Assembly (NCBI GenBank): GCA_040758155.1
Contig: JBFLWB010000101.1
Location: 1-60,295, forward strand
Length of the DNA stretch: 60,295 nt
Reading direction: 5' to 3'
From: Thermodesulfobacteriota bacterium
Lineage (GTDB): Bacteria > Desulfobacterota > Deferrimicrobia > Deferrimicrobiales > Deferrimicrobiaceae
Under the pieces are notes generated by a model. The model was not told where the DNA came from. It worked only from the letters and a program-made list of their open reading frames with translations, and did no database searches. Made by a program: the position numbers and the translations under genes. This document shows, piece after piece, positions 8,433 to 17,451 of the stretch (positions within the stretch are counted from its first letter, which is position 1; every line of letters starts with the position of its first letter).

Positions 8433-9719
8433 ATGGGAATCTCGGTCCTGGTGGTGGGGGGAGGCGGCAGGGAGCATGCCCTGGCCTGGAAGATCGCGCA
8501 GAGCCCGCTCGTCTCGAAGATCTATGCCGCTCCGGGGAACCCCGGCATCGCTCGGTACGCGGAGTGCGTCCCGCTGGCCGCCGACGACGTGAAGGGGCTG
8601 CGCGACTTCGCGGTCTCGAAGAAGATCGACCTGACCGTGGTGGGGCCGGAGGCGCCGCTGGCGGCGGGGCTCGCCGACCTGCTGGCGGAGGAGGGCCTTC
8701 CGGTTTGCGGCCCGGGCCGTTCGGGCGCCCGGCTGGAAGGGTCGAAGGTCTTCATGAAGACCATCCTGCAGAAGTACGGGATCCCCACCGCCGCTTTCCG
8801 GGTGTTCGACGATCACGACGAGGCCGCGGGGTACGTCCTGTCCCGGCGGCTTCCCCTGGTGATCAAGGCGGACGGCCTGGCGGCGGGGAAGGGCGTCGCC
8901 GTGGTGCAAACCTACGAGGAGGCGCTGTCGTTCCTCCGCGAGGTGATGGAGAAGCGCGCCTTCGGCGAGGCCGGCGACCGGGTGGTGATCGAGGAGTGCC
9001 TCGCGGGCGAGGAGGCTTCGTACATCGTATTCACCGACGGCCGCCGGGTGGTGCCGCTGCCCTCCTCCCAGGACCACAAGCGGATCGGCGACAACGACCA
9101 GGGCCCCAACACTGGCGGGATGGGGGCGTACTCCCCGGCCCCCGTGGTCACGCCGCAGGTCGAGGAGCGGGTCCTCAAGGAGGTCTTCGAGCCGCTGCTG
9201 GCGGGGCTTCGCGCGGAGGGGATCGTGTACCGCGGCATCCTCTACGCGGGGCTGATGATCGAGAACGGGGCGCCGCGCGTCCTCGAGTTCAACGTCCGAT
9301 TCGGAGACCCGGAAGCGCAGCCGCTGTTCCTGCGGCTGTCGAGCGACCTCGTCCCGCTGCTGCTCCAGTGCGCCCGGGGGGAGATCGCCGACGCGAAGAT
9401 GGAGATCGATCCGCGCCCTGCGGTGTGCGTCGTGATGGCTTCGGGCGGCTACCCCGGGAATTACACGAAGGGGCACCGGATCGACGGCATCGAGGAGGCG
9501 GAGAGGGAGGACGGCGTGGTCGTGTTCCACGCGGGGACGTCGCTTTCCGACGGGCGCCTGGTGAACAGCGGCGGCCGGGTGCTCGGCGTCACGGCGATCG
9601 GCGGCACCCTGAAGGATGCGATCGACCGCGCTTACCGGGCCGTCGACCGGATCCAATGGGAAGGGGCCTATTACCGCAGCGACATCGGGAAGAAGGCGCT
9701 GCTCAAGAGGGGTGCGTGA
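8433..9719 (+). CDS. purD: phosphoribosylamine-glycine ligase PurD
   Basis: ATP-grasp enzyme making GAR in the second step of purine synthesis. The 428 residues include the N-terminal VLVVGGGGREHALAW, the ATP-grasp core LVIKADGLAAGKGV, the HKRIGDNDQGPNTGGMGAY signature and the C-terminal EFNVRFGDPEAQ metal site. It starts 25 bases after purH. Its TGA overlaps the purE ATG by one base (TGATG), which suggests coupling. Confidence 0.97.
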   Translation: MGISVLVVGGGGREHALAWKIAQSPLVSKIYAAPGNPGIARYAECVPLAADDVKGLRDFAVSKKIDLTVVGPEAPLAAGLADLLAEEGLPVCGPGRSGARLEGSKVFMKTILQKYGIPTAAFRVFDDHDEAAGYVLSRRLPLVIKADGLAAGKGVAVVQTYEEALSFLREVMEKRAFGEAGDRVVIEECLAGEEASYIVFTDGRRVVPLPSSQDHKRIGDNDQGPNTGGMGAYSPAPVVTPQVEERVLKEVFEPLLAGLRAEGIVYRGILYAGLMIENGAPRVLEFNVRFGDPEAQPLFLRLSSDLVPLLLQCARGEIADAKMEIDPRPAVCVVMASGGYPGNYTKGHRIDGIEEAEREDGVVVFHAGTSLSDGRLVNSGGRVLGVTAIGGTLKDAIDRAYRAVDRIQWEGAYYRSDIGKKALLKRGA

Positions 9720-10207
9720 TGCAGGGAAAAGTGCTGATCCTGATGGGGAGCGCTTCCGACGTCGACACGATGCGGGGAGCGGCGGATGTCCTCGACAAGT
9801 ACGGCATCCCCTATCGCATGACGGTCGCATCGGCGCACCGCACCCCGGAGCGGACGCGGAACCTGGTGCGCAACGCGGAGAACGAAGGGTACAGCGTGAT
9901 CATCGCGGGGGCGGGAGCCGCGGCGCACCTTGCGGGGGTCGTGGCCGCGGAATCGGTCCTCCCCGTGATCGGCGTGCCGCTGTCCGGCTCGGCCTTGTAC
10001 GGCTTCGACGCGCTCCTTTCGACGGTGCAGATGCCCGCGGGCGTACCGGTGGCGACTGTGGCCATCGGCAAGGCCGGGGCGCAGAACGCCGGCCACCTCG
10101 CGGCGCAGATCCTCTCCGTGGCCTCCCCGGAGATCCGCGAGAAGATCCGCGCCCACCGGAAGGCGCTGGCGGATGCCCTCGAGGAGGCCGCGAAGGGCCT
10201 TTCATGA
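9719..10207 (+). CDS. purE: N5-carboxyaminoimidazole ribonucleotide mutase PurE (class I)
   Basis: Converts N5-CAIR to CAIR in purine synthesis. The 162-residue product has the class I PurE markers: MGSASDVDTM near the N-terminus, TVASAHRTPER (catalytic Ser/His), and GAGAAAHLAGVVAA. Class I enzymes normally need PurK, which is not in the window. The gene overlaps purD by one base and the next gene by four (ATGA). Confidence 0.96.
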   Translation: MQGKVLILMGSASDVDTMRGAADVLDKYGIPYRMTVASAHRTPERTRNLVRNAENEGYSVIIAGAGAAAHLAGVVAAESVLPVIGVPLSGSALYGFDALLSTVQMPAGVPVATVAIGKAGAQNAGHLAAQILSVASPEIREKIRAHRKALADALEEAAKGLS

Positions 10208-11076
10208 TCTTCCTTTCGCCCGAATGTTTCCCCTGCCTGCTGCGCCAGGCCGACGTCGCGGCGCGCGCCCGGCAGGCGACCGGGGAAACGCGGATCGCGA
10301 TCGCCGCGGCGATCTGCGCGATGATGCGGGACCTGCCTTCCCGGAACGAGATCCCCGCCGTGACCGCCACGCGGGTGCAGGAACTTCTCCGCGACCGGTT
10401 GGGAACGGACGATCCGTTCGGCCCGATGAAGGAGCGGATCCTGTCCCGCTTTGGGGAGATGTCGGAGCGGGCCGCGCGGCTCGTGAAGGGGGCGCCGGAC
10501 CCGTGGGCCGCGGCCGTCCGCCTGTCCGCGTTCGGCAACATCCTCGATTCCGGCATCGTCGAGCCGGGGGCGATGGAGCAGGAATTGGCCTCGATCTCCC
10601 CGGAGGTCCGGGAGTACCGCCTCCCCCCCCGCTTCCGGGAGCGGCTGCTGTCCGCGGAAAGCGTCGGGGTGCTTCTCGATAATGCGGGGGAGGCCGCCTT
10701 CGACCTGCCGCTCCTCTCGCTCCTTTCCTCCAACGGGAGGAAGGTCTGGATCGGAGTGAAGGGCGGCCCGGTCTACGACGACCTGACGTGGGAAGACGCG
10801 GGGCGGCTGGGGCTGTCCGCCTTCGGCGAGGTCGTGTCGAACGGGAACCGCGGCGTGGGCACCATCCTCGAACTCTGCGCGGAGCCGTTCCGGGAGCGGA
10901 TCGCCGCCTCCGGGATGATCCTTTCCAAGGGGCAGGGGAACTTCGAGACGCTGGTGGGACAGGTTCCGAACGCGTATTACCTCCTCCGGTGCAAGTGCCC
11001 GGTCGTTTCCCGGGCCGTGGGGCGGCCGGAAGGGGAATACCTCCTCCTCGACGCGCTCGGCGGGCACGCGGAATGA
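10204..11076 (+). CDS. DUF89 (ARMT1-like) metal-dependent phosphatase family protein
   Basis: A 290-residue protein with the DUF89 metal-phosphatase motifs: SAFGNILDSG, the metal aspartate/asparagine in LLDNAGEAAFD, VKGGPVYDDLTWEDA and the late KGQGNFETL. DUF89 proteins are cobalt- or manganese-dependent phosphatases proposed to remove damaged phosphometabolites. The substrate here cannot be read from sequence. The N-terminal CFPCLLRQ cysteine pair is typical of the prokaryotic subgroup. It overlaps purE and the downstream Sua5/YciO gene by four bases each, so it is part of the same transcription unit, though no direct purine role is shown. Confidence 0.88.
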   Translation: MIFLSPECFPCLLRQADVAARARQATGETRIAIAAAICAMMRDLPSRNEIPAVTATRVQELLRDRLGTDDPFGPMKERILSRFGEMSERAARLVKGAPDPWAAAVRLSAFGNILDSGIVEPGAMEQELASISPEVREYRLPPRFRERLLSAESVGVLLDNAGEAAFDLPLLSLLSSNGRKVWIGVKGGPVYDDLTWEDAGRLGLSAFGEVVSNGNRGVGTILELCAEPFRERIAASGMILSKGQGNFETLVGQVPNAYYLLRCKCPVVSRAVGRPEGEYLLLDALGGHAE

Positions 11077-11711
11077 CCGGGCTGCTCCGGCTGGACGAGG
11101 GCCCGCGGACGGGCCTCCCGCCGGAGGTGATCGCCTCCCTCCGGGAGGGCGGGATGGTGATCTGCCCGACGGACACCCTGTACGGCATCGCGGTGGACCC
11201 GCGCAGCGCGGCGGCCGTCGCCCGGCTGGTCGCCGCCAAGAGCCGCGACCGGGGGAAGCCGATCCCGCTGCTGCTCTCCGGCCCGGAGGAGGCCGCGCGC
11301 TGGGCGCGCGAAGTTCCGAACGCGGCCACCCGCCTCATGCGGCGCTTCTGGCCGGGTGCGCTCACGCTGGTGCTCCCCGCGGCTCCCGGCATCCACCCGG
11401 CGGTAACCGGCGGCGGCGACACGGTGGGGCTTCGCGTCCCCGACCATCCCGTCCCAAGGGAGCTGGCGCGGGGCATCGGGGGGGCCGTGACCGGGACCTC
11501 CGCGAACCGGGGAGGCGAGCCCGGCGACTGGAAGTCTCCCGAGGAGCTGGTCCGGGAGTTCTCGGGGGAGGCGGACTGGATCCTGTGGTCCGGCGCTTCG
11601 GGCCCGGGGCCGGGATCGACCGTCGTCCGGGCGACGGACGAGCGCCCGTCGCTGCTGCGGGAGGGGGCCATCCCCTTCCGCGTCGTCCTTGAATACCTGG
11701 AGAAAGGATGA
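11073..11711 (+). CDS. Sua5/YciO/TsaC-family L-threonylcarbamoyladenylate synthase
   Basis: Likely makes threonylcarbamoyl-AMP for the t6A37 tRNA modification. The 212 residues cover the YrdC domain. Motifs are ICPTDTLYGIAVDP, the basic AAKSRDRGKPIPLLL, FWPGALTLVLPA, TVGLRVPDHP and TGTSANRGGEP. There is no C-terminal Sua5 domain, so it is TsaC/YciO-like. YciO paralogues are less active, so the exact substrate is not certain. It overlaps the DUF89 gene (ATGA) and is followed 7 bases later by the DUF1015 gene. Confidence 0.88.
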   Translation: MTGLLRLDEGPRTGLPPEVIASLREGGMVICPTDTLYGIAVDPRSAAAVARLVAAKSRDRGKPIPLLLSGPEEAARWAREVPNAATRLMRRFWPGALTLVLPAAPGIHPAVTGGGDTVGLRVPDHPVPRELARGIGGAVTGTSANRGGEPGDWKSPEELVREFSGEADWILWSGASGPGPGSTVVRATDERPSLLREGAIPFRVVLEYLEKG

Positions 11712-11718
11712 ACGCCCG

Positions 11719-13047
11719 ATGGCCGACGTGAAGCCGTTCCGCGGGATCCATTACGATTCGGGCCGCGTGGGCGACCTGACCCTCGTGGTGACGCCGCCCT
11801 ACGACGTCATCTCGCCGGAGGAGCAGGAGGCGCTGCACCGGCGCCACGAGCGCAACATCGTCCGGATCGATTTCGGCAGGGAGATGGAAGGCGACCGTCC
11901 CGGCTCGGACAAGTACAGCCGCGCGGCCGGCTGGTTCCGCGAGTGGCTGGCCGACGGGACGCTGGTCCGCGATCCCGATCCCTCCCTCTATTACTACGAG
12001 CAGGAGTTCACGATCCCCGGCAAGGGGACGTTCGTGCGGAAGGGGTTCCTGGGGGCGCTGAAGCTGTCGCCCTTCGGCGAGGGCGTGGTGTTCCCCCACG
12101 AGCGGACGCACTCCGGGCCGAAAGTGGACCGCCTCCTCCTGATGCGGGCGACGGACGCGCACATGAGCCCCATCTTCGGGCTGTTCTCCGACCCCGGCAA
12201 CGAGGTCGCGTCGATCCTGCGCGACGGGATGCCCCCCGCCCCGGAGCTGGCCGCGACCGACGATCTCGGCGTGATGCACCGCGTGTGGAGGGTCTCCGAC
12301 CCGAAAAAGATCCGGCGCGTCGTCGCGTGGATGTCCGGCAAGGGCGTCTTCATCGCGGACGGCCACCATCGGTACGAGACGGCGCTGGCGTTTCGCGACG
12401 AGATGCGCGCGAAGCACGGCGCGAACCCCGACGCCGCCTACGAGCACGTGCTGATGTTCCTGTGCAACATGGACGACGAGGGGATCGTCATCCTTCCGAC
12501 CCACCGGGGGCTGCACTCCCTGCCGGATTTCTCGGAGGAGCGGTTCCTCTCCCGGGTCCGGGAGTTCCTGCCGGTGGAGAGCCGGCAGGGATCGCCCGAG
12601 GACGCGATGCGGGCGGTGGAGGAGACCGGCCGGAACGGCAAGGTCATCGGCTGGTCCGCCGGCGACGGGCGGTACCACCTGGTCACTTTTCCGGAACCGG
12701 AGCGGTTCTGCGAGGCGCACATGGCGAATCATCCGCCGCAGCTTCGATCGCTCGACGTGGTGCTGCTCCACGGCTTCCTGTTCGAGCGGCTGCTCGGCAT
12801 CTCCCCCGAGGCGGTCACCCACGGGCAGTTCGTCAGGTACTACAAGGATCCCTCGAAGGCGGCGAAGGAACTTTCCTCCGGGGCGATCCAGGCGGCCTTC
12901 TTCATGAATGCGGTGACGATCCCGGAGTTCCGCGACGTGTCGCTCTCGGGTCATGTCCTTCCGCAGAAGACGACGTTCTTCTACCCGAAGATCGGTACGG
13001 GGCTGCTCATCTTCCCCGTGGGTCCGCAGGACCGGGTGCCGGGGTAG
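11719..13047 (+). CDS. DUF1015 family protein
   Basis: A 442-residue DUF1015 member. The family signature is visible: KPFRGIHYD and VVTPPYDVISPEEQ at the N-terminus, and FIADGHHRYETALAFRDEM in the middle. The DGHHRYET block resembles the ParB/Srx-type phosphotransfer fold, and some relatives are annotated as serine kinases. Its true role here is unknown. The ATG at MADVKPF follows AGAAAGGATG with workable spacing. An in-frame upstream ATG would overlap the previous gene. It lies between tRNA-modification-like genes, which gives no clear functional hint. Confidence 0.85.
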   Translation: MADVKPFRGIHYDSGRVGDLTLVVTPPYDVISPEEQEALHRRHERNIVRIDFGREMEGDRPGSDKYSRAAGWFREWLADGTLVRDPDPSLYYYEQEFTIPGKGTFVRKGFLGALKLSPFGEGVVFPHERTHSGPKVDRLLLMRATDAHMSPIFGLFSDPGNEVASILRDGMPPAPELAATDDLGVMHRVWRVSDPKKIRRVVAWMSGKGVFIADGHHRYETALAFRDEMRAKHGANPDAAYEHVLMFLCNMDDEGIVILPTHRGLHSLPDFSEERFLSRVREFLPVESRQGSPEDAMRAVEETGRNGKVIGWSAGDGRYHLVTFPEPERFCEAHMANHPPQLRSLDVVLLHGFLFERLLGISPEAVTHGQFVRYYKDPSKAAKELSSGAIQAAFFMNAVTIPEFRDVSLSGHVLPQKTTFFYPKIGTGLLIFPVGPQDRVPG

Positions 13048-13054
13048 GCGCGCC

Positions 13055-13771
13055 ATGCTGTCGATCCGGCAGCCGGAGCGCGGATACCGCTTCTCGATCG
13101 ACTCCGTCGTGCTGGCCGGTTTCGCCGCTCCCTTCTGCCGCGGCGCCGCCCTCGACCTGGGAACGGGCTCGGGGATCCTGCTGCTGCTTTTGTCGCGGCT
13201 TTCGACGGAGATGGCGTCCGGCGTCGGCGTGGAGCTCCAGGAGGAGCTGCTGGAGTGCGCCCGGGAGAATTTCCGGGCCAACGGGCTCGACGGCAAGCTG
13301 CGCGTCGAAACGGGCGATTTCCGGGGGGAGCTCCCCGGCGTCGTCCCGGCGTCGTTCGGCCTGGTGGTTTCCAATCCTCCGTACGGGCGGGTCGGGAAGG
13401 GGCGCCGCAATCCGGACCCGGGGAAGGAGGCGGCCCGGCACGAGGTGGCCTGCTCCCTCCCGGAGCTTTTCGCCGCCGCCCGCCGGTTCATGGCGCCCCG
13501 GGGGCGGTTCGCGCTGATCCTCCCGGCGGAGCGGATGCCGGAGATCGCGGAATGCGCCCGGCGGGAGCGGATGTCCGGCAGGGCCTTCCGGCTCGTTCAT
13601 CCCCGCGAGGGGATGCCGCCTTCCCGGGTCCTGTGCGCTTTCTCCCTCGAATCGTGCGGCTCTCCCGAGGATCTGCCCCCGCTGTACCTCCACGGGGAGG
13701 AAGAGAAGTACTGCCCCGAGATCGAGCGCATCTGCCGCCTCTTCCGGGCCGGGAGGCAGCCAGCCTGGTAG
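13055..13771 (+). CDS. TrmN6-like tRNA1(Val) adenine-N6 methyltransferase
   Basis: SAM-dependent N6-adenine methyltransferase of the YfiC/TrmN6 family, 238 residues. It starts with the family hallmark GYRFSIDSVVLAGF, then the SAM-binding LDLGTGSGILLLLLS, the acidic loop VGVELQEELLECA and the catalytic NPPYGRVG. The relatives modify A37 of tRNA1-Val, although several are assigned only by similarity. It begins 7 bases after the DUF1015 stop. It is the last plus-strand gene before the convergent dciA-like gene. Confidence 0.85.
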   Translation: MLSIRQPERGYRFSIDSVVLAGFAAPFCRGAALDLGTGSGILLLLLSRLSTEMASGVGVELQEELLECARENFRANGLDGKLRVETGDFRGELPGVVPASFGLVVSNPPYGRVGKGRRNPDPGKEAARHEVACSLPELFAAARRFMAPRGRFALILPAERMPEIAECARRERMSGRAFRLVHPREGMPPSRVLCAFSLESCGSPEDLPPLYLHGEEEKYCPEIERICRLFRAGRQPAW

Positions 13772-13827
13772 CTGGCGGGGGACACACTTCCCCTTCATCC
13801 CGCGTATGAAGCGAAGTATATCCCCCT

Positions 13828-14274
13828 CTATCGGGGACGGAGATGTTTCGAGATCGCCCGGAGGGACTCCCTCATCTCCGGGTCGGCGACCGCCGAAAGC
13901 CCTTCCGGCTCAGGGCCGGGGGGGGAGGGGGCGTCGTCCTGCGGTTCCTCCGGCGCGCTTTCCGGCGAAGGGACGGGCCCCACCATGAACCGGAGGTCGG
14001 TAACGGGGCTCTTCGGCCCGGTCGCCGCGACGATCTTCGAGAGCAGTGCCGGCTTGCACATCTGGAGCTCCTGCGCCCAGGCATGGTTGCGGGCGGCAAT
14101 CGTCAGGACGCCGTTGCGGAGCTTCGACGGGACCGCCTTGGCCGAAACGAGAGGGCCCGCGATGTCCGGCCAGGAACGGAGCAGGGTGACGAGGAGCGTC
14201 ACCTGGGGGATATCCAGCGACGCGAGGGCGCGTTCCAGGTCGGCCGAGAGGGGAACGGGACCTTTCCGGATCAT
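13828..14274 (-). CDS. DciA/DUF721 family protein
   Basis: A 148-residue protein whose first 90 residues fit DUF721: SWPDIAGPLVSAKAVPSKLRNGVLTIAARNH-type sequence followed by WAQELQM and LLSKI. The family includes DciA, the ancestral loader of the replicative helicase DnaB. The tail (about 95-148) is Pro/Glu-rich and probably disordered. It converges on the TrmN6-like gene and diverges from mltD. A GGAG precedes the ATG. No dnaA or gyrase gene is nearby, so helicase loading is assumed from the family only. Confidence 0.75.
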   Translation of the reverse strand: MIRKGPVPLSADLERALASLDIPQVTLLVTLLRSWPDIAGPLVSAKAVPSKLRNGVLTIAARNHAWAQELQMCKPALLSKIVAATGPKSPVTDLRFMVGPVPSPESAPEEPQDDAPSPPGPEPEGLSAVADPEMRESLRAISKHLRPR

Positions 14275-14389
14275 GGTCTCCAGTATAGTAAATCCTCAGG
14301 CGGAGGAGACGCCGAGGCCGTATTTTCGGATCAAGTTTTCCCTCGTTCCCGCCGATAAGACAACAGATTGCCGGAGGCGCTCCGTGCAA

Positions 14390-14405
14390 GGGAAAAATTT
14401 TTCCC
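14390..14405. promoter_or_regulatory. 16-bp perfect palindrome, candidate operator
   Basis: GGGAAAAATTTTTCCC is perfectly self-complementary and AT-cored in a GC-rich background. It ends 19 bases upstream of the -35 box of the mltD promoter and about 116 bases from the divergent dciA-like start. The symmetry and position suit a dimeric DNA-binding protein. As a hairpin it would have no loop. Confidence 0.45.
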
Positions 14406-14424
14406 ACGGGGCGGGATTCGATCG

Positions 14425-14451
14425 TTGACAACGGAAGTTTCAGTATAAAAT
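14425..14451 (+). promoter_or_regulatory. candidate promoter for mltD
   Basis: A perfect TTGACA (14425-14430), a 15-base spacer, then TAAAAT (14446-14451, 5 of 6 matches). The spacer is short. An overlapping TATAAA at 14444 is also possible. The predicted transcript would have a leader of about 30 bases before the TTG start. Confidence 0.5.
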
Positions 14452-14488
14452 AGAACAGTTTGCATTCATTATTCGACGGAGGAGAGGA

Positions 14489-16165
14489 TTGGAAGCAGGG
14501 GCTGGATTCGTCCGGATCTGCGCGTTTCTGCTGGCGCTCCTGGCCGCCTGTCCGGCCGGGACGAGCCTCGCCGGCGCGCAGGCCGCCCGCTCCGCTTCCG
14601 GGGATCCCTCCCTGAAAAGCCCGGTTTTCTCCCAGTGGCTCATTTTTTCCCCGGCTGCTTCGTCCACCCAGGCTGCCGCCTCGCAGCAGCCGGTTCTCTA
14701 CCCCCTTGCGCCCGTCAAAACGGCCTCGCTGGTCGCACCGCCCGCCGGGAAGGTCTCCGACACGGTCGTCTCGGCCGAGGAAGTGGACCGCCGCCTGAGC
14801 GCCTCCGGGCTGGATGGGCCGGAGGAAGGGGTGCGGGACGGTTTCTTCGACACCGCTTCCGAAGAGGTGGAGAAGGGGCGGGAAGGCGACTTCGCGCGGC
14901 TGACGAACCCGATCGAGAAGTTCATCCGCTACTTCACCAACAGGGGAAGGAAGCGGTTCGAGACGTACCTGGCCCGCTCCGGCAAGTACGGCGACATGAT
15001 GCGGGGGATCCTGTCGAAGTACGGATTGCCGGAGGACCTGATCTACCTGGCCCTCATCGAGAGCGGCTTCTCCCCGAAGGCGTACTCCTCCGCGAAGGCG
15101 GCCGGCCCCTGGCAGTTCATCTCCGCGACGGGCAGGAGATACGGGCTGCGGATCGACTGGTGGACCGACGAGCGCCGCGACGCCGAGAAATCGACCCACG
15201 CGGCGGCCTCCTACCTGAAGGACCTCTACGGGATGTTCGAATCGTGGCCGCTGGCGGCCGCGGCGTACAACGCCGGCGAGGGGAAGATCATCAAGGCGGT
15301 CAATCGGTACAAGTCCGACGACTTCGCGGAGCTCATCCGGTACAGGTACCTCAAGCAGGAGACGAAGGACTACGTCCCGAAGATGCTCGCCGCCCTGGCC
15401 ATCGCGAAGGAGCCCGAGAAGTACGGCTTCTCCGACGTGGTGTACGAGGCGCCGCTGGACCTGAAGAAGGTGGTCGTTCCGGGCGGGACGGACCTCATGG
15501 AGACGGCGCGGATCCTCGAAGTCGACCACGAGGACCTCCGCGACTGGAACCCCGAGCTTCGCCGCTTCTGCACTCCGCCCACCCAGGCCGACTACGAGCT
15601 GCGGCTGTCCGCCGAAGCGGCTTCCCGGGCAGAGGAGCGGATGGAAGCGATCCGCACGCAGGCGAAGGTCACCTTCCTGCAGCACAACGTCCGGAAGAAG
15701 GAGACGCTGGACGGCCTCGCGGCGAAGTACGGGACCTCCACCGCGATCCTCCGGGAGCTGAACGGCCTGAAGGGCGAATCGTTGCGGCGCGTCTCCCGGC
15801 TCATCATCCCGGTGACCGGCCTCGCCGCCGAGGAGACCGCTCCCGGGAAGGAGATCGCTCCCGAGCAGCTCACCATGGCGCACATGCGGGTGGAGGAAGG
15901 GCGGCGCAAGGCGAAGGCCGGCACAACGAGGAAGGTCGTCGTCGCCGAAGCGAAGAAGACGGTTCGCGTGCGCAAGGGGGACACCCTCTTCCTGATCGCG
16001 AAGGAGCACGGCGTCTCCGTGGAAGCGCTGGCCGCGGAGAACGGTTTGCAGGCGGACGCCCGGGTACAGGCGGGGAAACGGCTGGTCCTGCCGGAAGGCG
16101 CCGCGCAGGCGCCGAAGGCGCGCGCGAAGGTCGTGCGCAACAAGGCGCACCGGGGAGACAGCTAA
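14489..16165 (+). CDS. mltD: membrane-bound lytic murein transglycosylase D-like, two LysM domains
   Basis: Periplasmic peptidoglycan lytic enzyme, 558 residues. There is an N-terminal hydrophobic signal (about 7-30, with a cysteine at 21 that could be a lipobox but is poorly placed). A linker follows, then an SLT catalytic domain with glutamate 191 in LIESGFSPKAYS, then GPWQFISATGRRYGL and LAAAAYNAGEGKI. Two C-terminal LysM repeats (about 388-438 and 488-538) bind glycan. The start is TTG, placed by a strong GGAGGAGAGG. It is transcribed alone, convergent with rfaE2 across a short gap. Confidence 0.9.
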   Translation: MEAGAGFVRICAFLLALLAACPAGTSLAGAQAARSASGDPSLKSPVFSQWLIFSPAASSTQAAASQQPVLYPLAPVKTASLVAPPAGKVSDTVVSAEEVDRRLSASGLDGPEEGVRDGFFDTASEEVEKGREGDFARLTNPIEKFIRYFTNRGRKRFETYLARSGKYGDMMRGILSKYGLPEDLIYLALIESGFSPKAYSSAKAAGPWQFISATGRRYGLRIDWWTDERRDAEKSTHAAASYLKDLYGMFESWPLAAAAYNAGEGKIIKAVNRYKSDDFAELIRYRYLKQETKDYVPKMLAALAIAKEPEKYGFSDVVYEAPLDLKKVVVPGGTDLMETARILEVDHEDLRDWNPELRRFCTPPTQADYELRLSAEAASRAEERMEAIRTQAKVTFLQHNVRKKETLDGLAAKYGTSTAILRELNGLKGESLRRVSRLIIPVTGLAAEETAPGKEIAPEQLTMAHMRVEEGRRKAKAGTTRKVVVAEAKKTVRVRKGDTLFLIAKEHGVSVEALAAENGLQADARVQAGKRLVLPEGAAQAPKARAKVVRNKAHRGDS

Positions 16166-16623
16166 ACGCCTTTCGCCCGGGCAAGGATCGAAGTGGTCGA
16201 CCGGCCCGGGAGGAAGCGGATCGTCTTCACCGTCCCCCCGTTCGCCCGCACGACGTCGGCCCCCACGATCTCCTTCCCTTTCCAGTCTCCTCCCTTGACC
16301 AGCACGTGGGGCAGGACGTCGCGGATGAGCTTCAGCGGCGTGTCCTCCGTGAAGACCGCCACATACGACACGCAGGAGAGCGAGGCGAGCAGGTAGGCCC
16401 GGTCGGCCGCCTTCTGGACCGGCCTTCCCTCCCCCTTCAGGCGCCGGACGGAGGCGTCGCCGTTCAACCCCACCACCAGCACGTCGCCCAGGGAGGCGGC
16501 GCGCCGCAGGTATTGCGCGTGGCCGGCGTGGAGGATGTCGAAGCAGCCGTTGGTGAAGACGATCCGCTTCCCCAGCCGCCGGAGCCGGGAGAAGAGCGCC
16601 TTCACCTTCCGGCGCGGGATCAC
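16162..16623 (-). CDS. rfaE2: heptose 1-phosphate adenylyltransferase (HldE C-terminal domain type)
   Basis: Nucleotidyltransferase that activates D-glycero-beta-D-manno-heptose 1-phosphate with ATP for LPS inner-core synthesis. The 153-residue product is a stand-alone version of the C-terminal domain of bifunctional HldE. It has FTNGCFDILHAGHAQYL with the HXGH motif, VVGLNGDASVRRLKG, and the late GRSTTSI. The GTG start overlaps the stop of the hydrolase gene (GTGA). It overlaps the mltD 3' end by four bases, convergently. It is the last gene of the minus-strand operon. The kinase half is not in the window. Confidence 0.88.
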   Translation of the reverse strand: MIPRRKVKALFSRLRRLGKRIVFTNGCFDILHAGHAQYLRRAASLGDVLVVGLNGDASVRRLKGEGRPVQKAADRAYLLASLSCVSYVAVFTEDTPLKLIRDVLPHVLVKGGDWKGKEIVGADVVRANGGTVKTIRFLPGRSTTSILARAKGV

Positions 16624-17426
16624 CCGGACCGCCGGGTCGCCCGGTACGCCCTTGGGTTCCTGTCCTGCAGGCACGGGATCCTCCTTCGGATGTCTTCGGC
16701 GGCGGCCGGATCGATCGTCGCCAGCGCGATCCCTTCCTCCTCGCCCAGGGCCGCCGGCCGTTCCCCCTCGGGCGACACGATGACCGAACCCCCGGAATAA
16801 CGGAACGGGCCCGACGGCCCGACCGCGTTCGCGGCGACGAGCCAGGACTGCCCCTCCACCGCGCGGGCGACCGTCAGGACGTCCCAATGGCGGGAGCGGA
16901 CCGAAGGCCACTGGGCCGACACGCAGAGCAGCGACGCTCCCTCGAGGAAATATTTCCGCGCAAGCTCAGGGAACCTCAGGTCATAGCAGATCAGCGGCCC
17001 CACGGGGCCCGCGTCCGTCGGGATCGTGCCGGCCGCCATCCCGCGTCGGAACCACTTGTCCTCGCCCGAAGGGGTGAACAGGTGCGCCTTGCGGTATTCG
17101 CCGGTGACGACCCCCGTGGCGTTGATCACGTACATCGTGTTGAAGACGCCCCGGCCGACCCGCTCGGGAAGGGAGCCGGCGATCACGAGCCGATGGTCGG
17201 AGGCCAGCGTCCGCAGCTCGTGGAGGATGCCGGGCGTCGTCCGGCAGAGGCCGGGCAGCCGCTCTTCCGCGAAGCCCGTGCTCCACATCTCCGGCAGGAC
17301 GCACAGCCGCGCCCCCCGCCGGGCGGCCTCGACAATCCAGGCGGCGGCGCGGTTCCGGTTCGCGGGGACGTCGCCGACGTCGATCCGGAACTGAATTGCC
17401 GCTGCATCGAACGGGGAGACGGGCAT
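16620..17426 (-). CDS. carbon-nitrogen hydrolase (nitrilase superfamily)
   Basis: A 268-residue C-N hydrolase with the Glu-Lys-Cys triad visible: E46 in VLPEMWST, K113 in YRKAHLF and C147 in LICYDLRFPEL. The pattern is closest to the omega-amidase/Nit2-YafV branch, which hydrolyses alpha-ketoglutaramate-like amides, but substrate cannot be fixed. It lies between comF and rfaE2 on the minus strand. The 3' end overlaps rfaE2, and a 25-base gap separates its start from comF. Confidence 0.9.
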   Translation of the reverse strand: MPVSPFDAAAIQFRIDVGDVPANRNRAAAWIVEAARRGARLCVLPEMWSTGFAEERLPGLCRTTPGILHELRTLASDHRLVIAGSLPERVGRGVFNTMYVINATGVVTGEYRKAHLFTPSGEDKWFRRGMAAGTIPTDAGPVGPLICYDLRFPELARKYFLEGASLLCVSAQWPSVRSRHWDVLTVARAVEGQSWLVAANAVGPSGPFRYSGGSVIVSPEGERPAALGEEEGIALATIDPAAAEDIRRRIPCLQDRNPRAYRATRRSG

Positions 17427-17451
17427 CGGGGCTCCGTTGCGGTTTCGGGAT

